From assembly GCA_012799545.1 (NCBI GenBank), contig JAAZLA010000109.1, positions 1 through 9,976 of the forward strand: 9,976 bases of DNA. Direction: 5' to 3'. Below are positions 1-6,677 of this stretch, piece by piece; position 1 is the stretch's first letter; each line of letters begins with the position of its first letter. The DNA comes from Treponema sp. (GTDB taxonomy: Bacteria > Spirochaetota > Spirochaetia > Treponematales > Treponemataceae). Under the pieces are notes generated by a model, which saw only the letters and a list, made by a program, of their open reading frames with translations, was not told where the DNA came from and made no database searches. Position numbers and translations under genes: made by a program.

Positions 1-1382
1 CCATTTGTTTTATTATTAAACTTTTGAGGATAAAAATCTGCCCAGTCTTTCAGCTCTTTTGTTTTTAAAATTTCCGTATGCAAGGCAGCAACACCGTTTA
101 CGCTAAAGCAGGTTGATATAGCCAAGTGTGCCATAAAAACCATGCCGTTGCTAATAATTGCCATTCGGTTTTGCCGAGCATAATCTTCAGGAAAGGCTTC
201 TTTGAGATTGATAGAAAAACGTCTGTGCATTTCTTCTATGATTTGATAGACCCGTGGAAGTAATTCTTTAAAAGTTGCTATAGGCCATTTTTCCAAAGCT
301 TCAGATAAAATAGTATGGTTTGTATACGCAAATGTTTTTTCAACGATGCTATAGGCTTCGTCCCAACCAAGTCGGTACACATCTATGAGCAAGCGCATCA
401 TTTCTGGAATAGCTACAACAGGATGCGTGTCGTTGAGTTGGATCACGTTGTACTCAGGAAAGAGTTCAAAATTTTCCCCGTGTTCTTTTACAAAGGCATT
501 GAGTAAATCTTGTAAACTCGCGGATGAAAAAAAGTACTGTTGCTTCAGGCGAAGCGTTTTCCCTGAAGGACCAGAATCGTTTGGATATAAAACACGGCTA
601 ATATTTTCTGCATCATTTTGTTTTTCAACCGACCGATGATACTGCATGTCATTAAAGAGTTGTAAGTCAAACCCATTCGGGCTTGTTGCCTGCCACAGTC
701 GCAGCGTGTTTACTGTTTTTGTTCCATAGCCAACAATGGGCATGTCGAAAGGTGTTGCGGTAACTCGTTCCGCATCTTCGAGATAAAAAACGTCCGAGCC
801 ATTCGAGTCTTTTTTCATAGCAACTCGGCCGCCAAATTCAACTTCAACCGCTAAATCGCTGCGTTTTATTTCCCATGGATCTCGGTGTTTTAACCAATTA
901 TCTGGATACTCTACTTGAAAGCCGTTTTCAATCCTTTGTTCAAACATACCATACTCATAGCGAATGCCATAGCCATGCCCTGGATAATCTAATGTCGCAA
1001 GCGAATCTAAAAAACAAGCTGCAAGACGTCCGAGTCCACCATTTCCAAGTCCTGCATCTGGTTCTTGTTCCTCTATTATCGCATAGTCGATTCCCATTTC
1101 TTCAAGAACTTCTTTTACCGGTTCTAAAAACCCTGTATTAATGAGATTATTGTTCAATGCCCTTCCCATTAAAAACTCTGCAGATAAATAGGACATTTGC
1201 TTAACCGGTTTAGTTTCAAAAGTTTTCCTTGTTTGCATCCAATCTTCCATAATAAACTCAAGAGTTGAGGCAGAGACCGCATCATACAAATTGTGAAAAC
1301 TTGCTTGGCTAATATCTTTCCCGTATTGCCTTCGCAAACGCGCAGAAAGATTTTCCTTAAATTTGTGTTTGTCAAATTGCAT
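1..1382 (-). CDS. glgP: Glycogen/starch phosphorylase (glycogen phosphorylase), N-terminal part, cut by the left window edge
   Basis: This enzyme (GT35) uses phosphate to cleave terminal alpha-1,4 bonds of glycogen or maltodextrin, giving glucose-1-phosphate in the cytoplasm. The frame is open for 460 codons from an ATG at 1382-1380 to the window edge. The protein starts MQFDKHKFKENL. Family hallmarks are SAEFLMGR (residues 67-74), GLGNGGLGRLAACFLDS (111-127), GIRYEYGMF (139-147), LNDTHP (316-321) and AYTNHT (352-357). The edge falls inside the conserved NKTNG motif (457-461). The family is usually about 800-850 residues, so roughly half is present, and the pyridoxal-phosphate lysine in the C-terminal half is not visible. 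The start has a good Shine-Dalgarno six bases upstream, and the frame closes upstream at a TAA (1406-1404). It lies 80 bp downstream of glgX on the same strand, probably in one operon. One small oddity is Ser360, where relatives usually have Pro (xPEALE). A closely related maltodextrin phosphorylase (MalP) cannot be excluded; the glgX neighbour favours GlgP. Confidence 0.96.
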   Translation of the reverse strand, partial: MQFDKHKFKENLSARLRRQYGKDISQASFHNLYDAVSASTLEFIMEDWMQTRKTFETKPVKQMSYLSAEFLMGRALNNNLINTGFLEPVKEVLEEMGIDYAIIEEQEPDAGLGNGGLGRLAACFLDSLATLDYPGHGYGIRYEYGMFEQRIENGFQVEYPDNWLKHRDPWEIKRSDLAVEVEFGGRVAMKKDSNGSDVFYLEDAERVTATPFDMPIVGYGTKTVNTLRLWQATSPNGFDLQLFNDMQYHRSVEKQNDAENISRVLYPNDSGPSGKTLRLKQQYFFSSASLQDLLNAFVKEHGENFELFPEYNVIQLNDTHPVVAIPEMMRLLIDVYRLGWDEAYSIVEKTFAYTNHTILSEALEKWPIATFKELLPRVYQIIEEMHRRFSINLKEAFPEDYARQNRMAIISNGMVFMAHLAISTCFSVNGVAALHTEILKTKELKDWADFYPQKFNNKTN

Positions 1383-1462
1383 TTTTTGCTCCCATATTAG
1401 GCATTACGCCCTGTTTTTTTGTGTTATACCTAATCTTAGGATATTAGAATAAAAAATTCTAG
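1383..1462. other. glgX-glgP intergenic gap with short inverted repeats
   Basis: This 80-bp AT-rich spacer lies between the glgX stop and the glgP start. It holds two small inverted repeats: TAGAAT/ATTCTA around five A's (1445-1461) and CCTAA/TTAGG around two bases (1429-1440). Neither is GC-rich or followed by a T-run in the direction of transcription, so I do not call a terminator, and read-through from glgX to glgP is expected. A weak -10-like TATAAC on the minus strand (1428-1423) could give glgP its own extra start, but its -35 region is poor. The GGGAG ribosome site lies at the glgP end. Confidence 0.35.
1389..1393 (-). promoter_or_regulatory. Ribosome binding site of glgP
   Basis: On the minus strand, GGGAG sits six bases (CAAAAA) before the glgP ATG. 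This is a good Shine-Dalgarno match and spacing, and it fixes the start codon. It contrasts with glgX, which has no recognisable Shine-Dalgarno. Confidence 0.75.
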
Positions 1463-3604
1463 CTATTTAGATAGCAAAAGACTAAAAGAACGTGCTTTTT
1501 GCACATATTTCGCTTGATTTTGCAGAATTTCTTCATCTCCAGGGGGTGTAAAGTCATGCGGACTCGGTAATGCTGTATCAATTACTCTATACCACTTTCG
1601 CCCATTTTGGAGTGGGGGCACTACAACTGTCTTATCTTTTGTAGAAGAATTGAGCATTACATAAAAATCGTTATCATCAATATCTGCAAAAACTTCTGCA
1701 TGGCGCCCATCCAAATAAAAGGCTAGGAAATGATCTGCACGGCCCCAATCAATAGCTTCTCCAAACTCATCATACCAAAAAATATCAGGTATAGCATTAT
1801 AGCTATGATCATGTCCCTGGAAAAACTCTGGACGGCGAAAGGCAGGATGGCTTAGGCGAAAAGCAATAGCCTGTTTCGTAAAGCGAAAAAGAGTCGAGTG
1901 TGTATCTTTTAAAGACCAGTCAATCCAGGTTAAGGCATTATCTTGACAGTAGGCATTGTTATTACCGTTTTGTGTTCGCCGCATTTCATCGCCGGCAAGC
2001 AGCATGGGGGTGCCTTGCGAAAAAAGTAAGCTACAAAGAAAGTTTTTTATTTGTTGATTTCGAATTTGTTCTATGTCACGATTTTGTGTTGGTCCTTCAA
2101 AACCATAGTTATAGCTTACATTGTGGTCCGAGCCGTCGCGATTGTTTTCACCATTTTCTTCATTATGCTTTCCGTTATATGAAACTAAATCATTTAAAGT
2201 AAAACCATCGTGGCTTGTAATAAAGTTTATCGAATGAAATGGTTTTCGCCCATCACGAATATACAAATCGGCGCTTCCCGCAAGACGAGTTGCAAGGGCA
2301 GAAACATTCGGAGTATCTCCTCGCCAGTATTTTTTTATATCGTCTCGATATCTATCATTCCATTCAGCCCACCTGCCACCAGGGAACCATCCCACTTGAT
2401 AGGCGCCACCTGCATCCCATGCCTCCGCAATAATTTTTGTGTGCCTGAGCATGGGGTCTTCGGCGATTCGTTCAAGCATAGGTGGATTTTCCATTAAGTT
2501 GCCATATTGATCGCGCCCAAGGATTGAGCCAAGGTCAAAACGAAATCCGTCAACATGCATCTCACAAACCCAATACCGTAAACAGTCGATAATAAAGGTT
2601 CGCACAACGGGATGATTGCAATTCACAGTATTTCCACAACCAGAATAATTGGTATAGTATGCTTTATTGTTTTGTTCAAGAAGATAATAAATACTATTGT
2701 CAAAACCACGGAAGTTAAGCGGGAAGCCGTTTTCATTGCCTTCTGCGGTGTGATTAAAAACAATATCGAGAATAACTTCTATACCATTCTTATGCAACTC
2801 TCGAACCATTTCTTTAAATTCACGGACTGCTCCACCAGGACTTTTATCACTTGAGTAGCCAATTTTGGGAGCAAAAAAAGCAATAGTGCTATAGCCCCAA
2901 TAATTCTTAAGCCGCTCTCCTGTTTTTGGATTGATATTTGTATTTTCCCATTCATCAAATTCTTGTACAGGCAGAAGTTCAACACTTGTTATCCCCAGTT
3001 CCTTTAAGTAGGGTATTTTTTCAATCAACCCCCTATAAGTTCCCGGATGCTTTACATGAGAACTTTCATGGGCAGTAAAACCTTTTAAGTGCGTTTCGTA
3101 AATAATAGATTGACGCAAGGGAAGATTTAAGGGTGTATCGCCCTGCCAGTCAAATTCATCATCTACAACAACAGATTTAGGAAATTTTTTTGCTGTTTGT
3201 GGTTTTTGCCTTTCTATATCATAACTATCTTTGGGAATAAAAAAGCCATCGTGTAATTGTTTAAAAACAGATACATCAGTCAGTTCTCGAGCATAGGGAT
3301 CGAGAAGATAGTTGTTTTTGTTAAAGCGATGCCCATTATGAGGTTCAAAAGGACCATCCACTCTATATAAATAAAATGCAGGTGCTTTTAATCCTGGTAT
3401 AAACAAGTGCCAAACGTCACCAGTTTTATTAATCTTTTCATCAAATTTAATGCTCTGAAAAGGAAGATCATCTTCTGGTTTTTCAAAAAGATCGAGCCAA
3501 ATTGCTGTTGCATGCCGGCTAAACACAGAGAAATTTACGCCATCTTTGTGTATAGTTGCTCCATGAGGTAAAGCCTTACCCCGTAACACTGAATACATTT
3601 TCAT
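1463..3604 (-). CDS. glgX: Glycogen debranching enzyme, isoamylase type (GH13, GlgX/TreX family)
   Basis: GlgX hydrolyses alpha-1,6 branch points of glycogen, preferring the short limit branches left by phosphorylase, and acts in the cytoplasm. The 713-residue protein is complete and close to TreX and isoamylases (about 650-780). An N-terminal CBM48-like beta domain (about 10-150, with NYLLDPYAREL at 98-108) precedes the GH13 barrel. The catalytic regions are intact: DIVFNHT (280-286), DGFRFDLGS with predicted nucleophile Asp357, IIAEAWD with acid/base Glu394, and FITSHDGF with transition-state Asp466. GCGNTVNCNHP (322-332) is typical of isoamylase-type enzymes. The C-terminal beta domain (about 620-710) ends in SFSLLLSK. 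Start: the first Met (3604-3602) or the third (3598-3596) are both possible; an in-frame TAA six bases upstream of the first rules out a longer protein. No Shine-Dalgarno precedes either. It is the first gene of a probable glgX-glgP unit and is divergent from addB. Confidence 0.95.
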   Translation of the reverse strand: MKMYSVLRGKALPHGATIHKDGVNFSVFSRHATAIWLDLFEKPEDDLPFQSIKFDEKINKTGDVWHLFIPGLKAPAFYLYRVDGPFEPHNGHRFNKNNYLLDPYARELTDVSVFKQLHDGFFIPKDSYDIERQKPQTAKKFPKSVVVDDEFDWQGDTPLNLPLRQSIIYETHLKGFTAHESSHVKHPGTYRGLIEKIPYLKELGITSVELLPVQEFDEWENTNINPKTGERLKNYWGYSTIAFFAPKIGYSSDKSPGGAVREFKEMVRELHKNGIEVILDIVFNHTAEGNENGFPLNFRGFDNSIYYLLEQNNKAYYTNYSGCGNTVNCNHPVVRTFIIDCLRYWVCEMHVDGFRFDLGSILGRDQYGNLMENPPMLERIAEDPMLRHTKIIAEAWDAGGAYQVGWFPGGRWAEWNDRYRDDIKKYWRGDTPNVSALATRLAGSADLYIRDGRKPFHSINFITSHDGFTLNDLVSYNGKHNEENGENNRDGSDHNVSYNYGFEGPTQNRDIEQIRNQQIKNFLCSLLFSQGTPMLLAGDEMRRTQNGNNNAYCQDNALTWIDWSLKDTHSTLFRFTKQAIAFRLSHPAFRRPEFFQGHDHSYNAIPDIFWYDEFGEAIDWGRADHFLAFYLDGRHAEVFADIDDNDFYVMLNSSTKDKTVVVPPLQNGRKWYRVIDTALPSPHDFTPPGDEEILQNQAKYVQKARSFSLLLSK

Positions 3605-3612
3605 AATTTAAA

Positions 3613-3618
3613 AGTATA
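3613..3618 (-). promoter_or_regulatory. Predicted -10 element of the glgX promoter, nearly leaderless
   Basis: TATACT on the minus strand ends eight bases before the glgX ATG. With usual -10 to start spacing, transcription would begin near 3606, leaving a leader of about two bases. A -35 hexamer 17 bases upstream (CTGTTT, 3641-3636) is a poor match. The missing Shine-Dalgarno fits leaderless translation. This is a prediction from sequence only. Confidence 0.5.
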
Positions 3619-3658
3619 ACATACATTTCTAAAAAAAACAGTATCTAACCAAAAACTA

Positions 3659-3667
3659 TGATATAAT
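3659..3667 (+). promoter_or_regulatory. Predicted extended -10 promoter of addB, leaderless
   Basis: TGATATAAT is a perfect extended -10 (TG at 3659-3660, TATAAT at 3662-3667). Its last base lies only seven bases before the addB ATG at 3675, so transcription would begin at about 3674-3675, giving a leaderless mRNA. The -35 position (CAGTAT, 3639-3644) is not consensus, but extended -10 promoters can work without one. AGGA at 3668-3671 is the only Shine-Dalgarno-like sequence; it is just three bases from the ATG and would fall upstream of the predicted start of the transcript. Confidence 0.6.
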
Positions 3668-3674
3668 AGGAATA

Positions 3675-6656
3675 ATGAAAAATCAAATTACAGAAAAAAA
3701 AAGCGAATACCAAATAATAACTGACATTCTCTCCAAAACTATCAAAAATGAGGATGCCTATTTTGTTTTCCCCACAGAAATCACAGCGAAAGCCTGGGCT
3801 GAAAAATCTCTTTTTTTAACAGACTATAAAGCAGTCGAACTTGATCGATTTATAGCCTGGGATACCTTCAAAGGGACAGCTATTCGCTCCGTAAAGCAAG
3901 ATCGAGTGAGTATTCCCTCGCTTTTACGCAAGCTTTTCGTAGAAAACCTCCTTGAAAATACGGAGGAGCCTTTTTTCAAAGCCCTCATACCTGAACAATG
4001 GGCAGACCTTGCACCCTCTTTTTCAAGCTGGATTTCCTCTTTGCTTCCTCAACTTGCACGCTTCAAAGCGCATTTAGTGAAAAATCTAAGTGAAGGAAGT
4101 TTAAACTTCGAGAACAGCAACTTTGAAAAGCAAAGTAAAGAAATGCTAGAAAAAATCGCAAAAACAGAAACCGATGCAGAAAACCGCGACTTACTCAAGC
4201 TTGAAAATACCTATGCCCAATTTCTTGAAAACAATGGGCTCTTTGAACCTGCTTGGGAAAAACCTCCCTTTCATAACGATGGTAAGTCTTACTATGTTTT
4301 TTTTGCAGACATTACAAGCGACTATGCTGAATACGCATCTATTTTGGAAAATGCAGAAAACGTAACACTCATCGCTTCTCCATCTAAAGAAAGCGTTTTA
4401 GAAAACCTTAAAATCATCGCCTACGAAAACTCACGAGAAGAAATTCGTAAAACCGCTCTCTTCATCGAAGAACTTTTAGATACGGGCTATACATCAAGTG
4501 AGATAGCCATTCACCTACCAGAAATGGAAGAACTCGCCCCCTATCTCATGCGCGAACTAAAGCTGCGAGACATAGGCTTTCAGTTGCGGGCTGGGAAAGC
4601 ACTCTCGCTCTATGGCGCAGGAACCTTCTTTTCTTCTATGAAAAGACTCGTAGACGAAGAGTTCTCTTTTGACAGTTTAAAACAAATCCTTCTCAATAAA
4701 AACCTGCCCTGGAAAACTTCAGTTGAAACGCTTATAAATAAGCTCCTTAACTTTGGGGTAAAAAACAATTGCCTTTGCTCTTATAAAAAAAAGACAGTCT
4801 TGGTAGACCTTTGGGAAGAGGCTTTTAAAATCGATTACGATGAAAGCTTAGTTTTATTTTATCGAAGTTTAAAAAACTCAGCAACACAGTTTGCAAAGGC
4901 AAAGTCTTTTGAGGCATTGAAAAAAAACTACTTTGAATTTCGCAGTACGTTTTTTGATATGGAAGTATGTAGCGAAGAAAGCGATCTCATACTAAGTCGT
5001 TGTATAACAGAGCTTCTCAATTGTATCGAGCTTGAAAAAAGTTATCCGAGCATACAAGTAAAAAACCCGCTCGCATTTTTTTGCTCTCATCTCGACACAA
5101 GCGAATATCTTGCACAACAAAAAACAAGAGGAGTCGCAATTTTCCCCTACAAAGCTGCGGCAGCCGCTCCCTATCGGCAACACATTGTCTTAAATGCAGG
5201 ACAAAAACAAGTTTCGGTTTTACATCAATCATTAGCTTTTTTACTCAAAACAAAACGCCAAAAACTTAGCATAGAAGACAGCAATGTTTCAGAAAAAATG
5301 CTCGCGCTTTATAGCATGGGGCAGGTTCGATTTTCATATAGCGAAAAAGGGCTGAGCCATTATTCCCTCCCCCATACAGATTTTCAAAACATCTTAGCTC
5401 CAGAAAAAATAGAGGGAAAAGATATCTATCTTCTTGAGCAAAATATTTTTTATACACAAGGAGAAACAGAGTCCGATAAAAAAACAGCATATCCTCAAGC
5501 TGATTTTTTATACAAAACACAAAAAGATGGTTTTGCAAACTGGATAAAAGCAAGCCCCCAAGAAGAAAAAATAAAAACATTTTCACTTGACAATGAGTCT
5601 TATGAAAAACTTTTAACGACAATTTCTGATAACGAAACAAATGTGCTTAGAGTTTCCGCCACACATCTTAAAGACTTTTTTTTCTGCCCCCTCTTTTTCC
5701 TTTTCAGCAGATACTATGAGTTAAAAAACGAACGACTCGAAACAAGCTTGCTTGCACCCGTATACTTAGGACAACTCTATCATGCCATACTAAAAACATT
5801 TTTTATCTATTATAAAGATAAAGACGAAGCACTCCCTGAACCTCCAAAAACAAAAAACGCTTTTCAAGAAAACAAAACAAGCGAAGCTTACTACCCTGTT
5901 TTAGAATCCGCTTTTAAAACAATAATGGATGGTTTTCCTAAATCTGTTTTCCCCAACGAAAACCTTTCTCCTTTGAGCCAAGAAATTATCTTAAATCAAG
6001 CTCCAGCTTTTTTCAAAACATTAGATGAGGCTGTTAAAATTTTTCTTTCCTACTTTTATAACTCACGTGTTTTGGAAACAGAGGCTTGGCATGAATCAAA
6101 AGAAGAAAAACACCTACTACTTGGCTCTATTGATTTGGTTGTCGAAAAACCAAATAGTGAAATATGGATTATCGATTTTAAAACGAGCTCTCCCCCATCT
6201 ACAGCCGATTGCCTCGCAGATGAAGAAGGAAGATTAGAAAATTTTCAGCTCCCCTTATATATTAGGCTTTTTGAAAAAACAAAAAACAAGAGAGTTGATG
6301 GTGCTGCATTTTTTACAATTAATAATCCAGCGATTAGTCCGCTCATCGGTTATATAGAAGACAATGAAGGAAAAAATAAAAAACCGTATTATGCAAAAAA
6401 TATAGTGCACCGAAATCCTCAAAACGAAGAAAGCAATACTGACAAAGCTGAAGTAAATTTTAACGAAACAATGCAAGCGCTAAACAAATATATAGAAGAC
6501 TATGTTGAAAAAGTTTCAAACAATATATTCAAACTCGATACAAGCATTCCATTTACCCAATGTGCCGCTTGCGAATACAAAAAAGTTTGTCGAACGACAT
6601 ATAGGGTTTCAGGAGATAAAAAAGCTTCAAGAGGCTTAATCGATCTTAGATTTTAA
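3675..6656 (+). CDS. addB: AddB-like subunit of an AddAB helicase-nuclease; inactive helicase fold with Fe-S PD-(D/E)XK nuclease
   Basis: This is the expected partner of the downstream AddA in a complex that unwinds and resects double-strand breaks for RecA. The protein has 993 residues, within the broad AddB range (about 900-1150). The N-terminal UvrD-like region (about 1-250) has no Walker A; where a P-loop is expected it reads YFVFPTEITAKAW (29-41). A further helicase-like region carries REEIRKTALFIEEL (254-267). The C-terminal nuclease (about 660-980) shows GQLYHAILK with His703, GSIDLV with Asp820, IIDFK with Asp834 and Lys836, and QLPLY (Gln858, Tyr862). Four cysteines in the AddB 4Fe-4S pattern frame it: Cys671, then Cys963, Cys966 and Cys972 (CX2CX5C). 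The nuclease therefore looks active while the helicase does not. The ATG at 3675 is the only sensible start: no other start codon lies between an upstream in-frame TAA (3630-3632) and this ATG. A RexB-type name is an alternative; family assignment is from motifs and the addA neighbour. Confidence 0.85.
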   Translation: MKNQITEKKSEYQIITDILSKTIKNEDAYFVFPTEITAKAWAEKSLFLTDYKAVELDRFIAWDTFKGTAIRSVKQDRVSIPSLLRKLFVENLLENTEEPFFKALIPEQWADLAPSFSSWISSLLPQLARFKAHLVKNLSEGSLNFENSNFEKQSKEMLEKIAKTETDAENRDLLKLENTYAQFLENNGLFEPAWEKPPFHNDGKSYYVFFADITSDYAEYASILENAENVTLIASPSKESVLENLKIIAYENSREEIRKTALFIEELLDTGYTSSEIAIHLPEMEELAPYLMRELKLRDIGFQLRAGKALSLYGAGTFFSSMKRLVDEEFSFDSLKQILLNKNLPWKTSVETLINKLLNFGVKNNCLCSYKKKTVLVDLWEEAFKIDYDESLVLFYRSLKNSATQFAKAKSFEALKKNYFEFRSTFFDMEVCSEESDLILSRCITELLNCIELEKSYPSIQVKNPLAFFCSHLDTSEYLAQQKTRGVAIFPYKAAAAAPYRQHIVLNAGQKQVSVLHQSLAFLLKTKRQKLSIEDSNVSEKMLALYSMGQVRFSYSEKGLSHYSLPHTDFQNILAPEKIEGKDIYLLEQNIFYTQGETESDKKTAYPQADFLYKTQKDGFANWIKASPQEEKIKTFSLDNESYEKLLTTISDNETNVLRVSATHLKDFFFCPLFFLFSRYYELKNERLETSLLAPVYLGQLYHAILKTFFIYYKDKDEALPEPPKTKNAFQENKTSEAYYPVLESAFKTIMDGFPKSVFPNENLSPLSQEIILNQAPAFFKTLDEAVKIFLSYFYNSRVLETEAWHESKEEKHLLLGSIDLVVEKPNSEIWIIDFKTSSPPSTADCLADEEGRLENFQLPLYIRLFEKTKNKRVDGAAFFTINNPAISPLIGYIEDNEGKNKKPYYAKNIVHRNPQNEESNTDKAEVNFNETMQALNKYIEDYVEKVSNNIFKLDTSIPFTQCAACEYKKVCRTTYRVSGDKKASRGLIDLRF

Positions 6657-6666
6657 AAAGGGATAA

Positions 6667-6671
6667 GAAGG
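6667..6671 (+). promoter_or_regulatory. Ribosome binding site of addA
   Basis: GAAGG lies six bases (CAAAAT) before the ATG at 6678, within the 21-bp gap after the addB stop. It supports this start and co-transcription with addB. No promoter or terminator is visible in the gap. Confidence 0.65.
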
Positions 6672-6677
6672 CAAAAT

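Noticed and set aside
1429..1461. Inverted repeats after glgX considered as a transcription terminator
   Set aside because: The stems are five to six AT-rich pairs with no T-run following in the direction of transcription, and the next gene on the strand is functionally linked.
1900..2202. 100-codon open frame on the plus strand inside glgX
   Set aside because: It overlaps the GH13 catalytic region of glgX in antisense and has no domain of its own.
4590..4625. AGKALS in AddB as a possible Walker A motif
   Set aside because: It lacks the GxxGxGK[ST] spacing and lies around residue 305, after the first helicase-like domain, in the conserved AddB segment GFQLRAGKALS.
5266..5640. 124-codon open frame on the minus strand inside addB
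   Set aside because: It is antisense to a conserved coding region, rich in Phe, Leu and Lys as expected from the complement of Lys/Glu/Phe-rich coding DNA, and has no recognisable domain.
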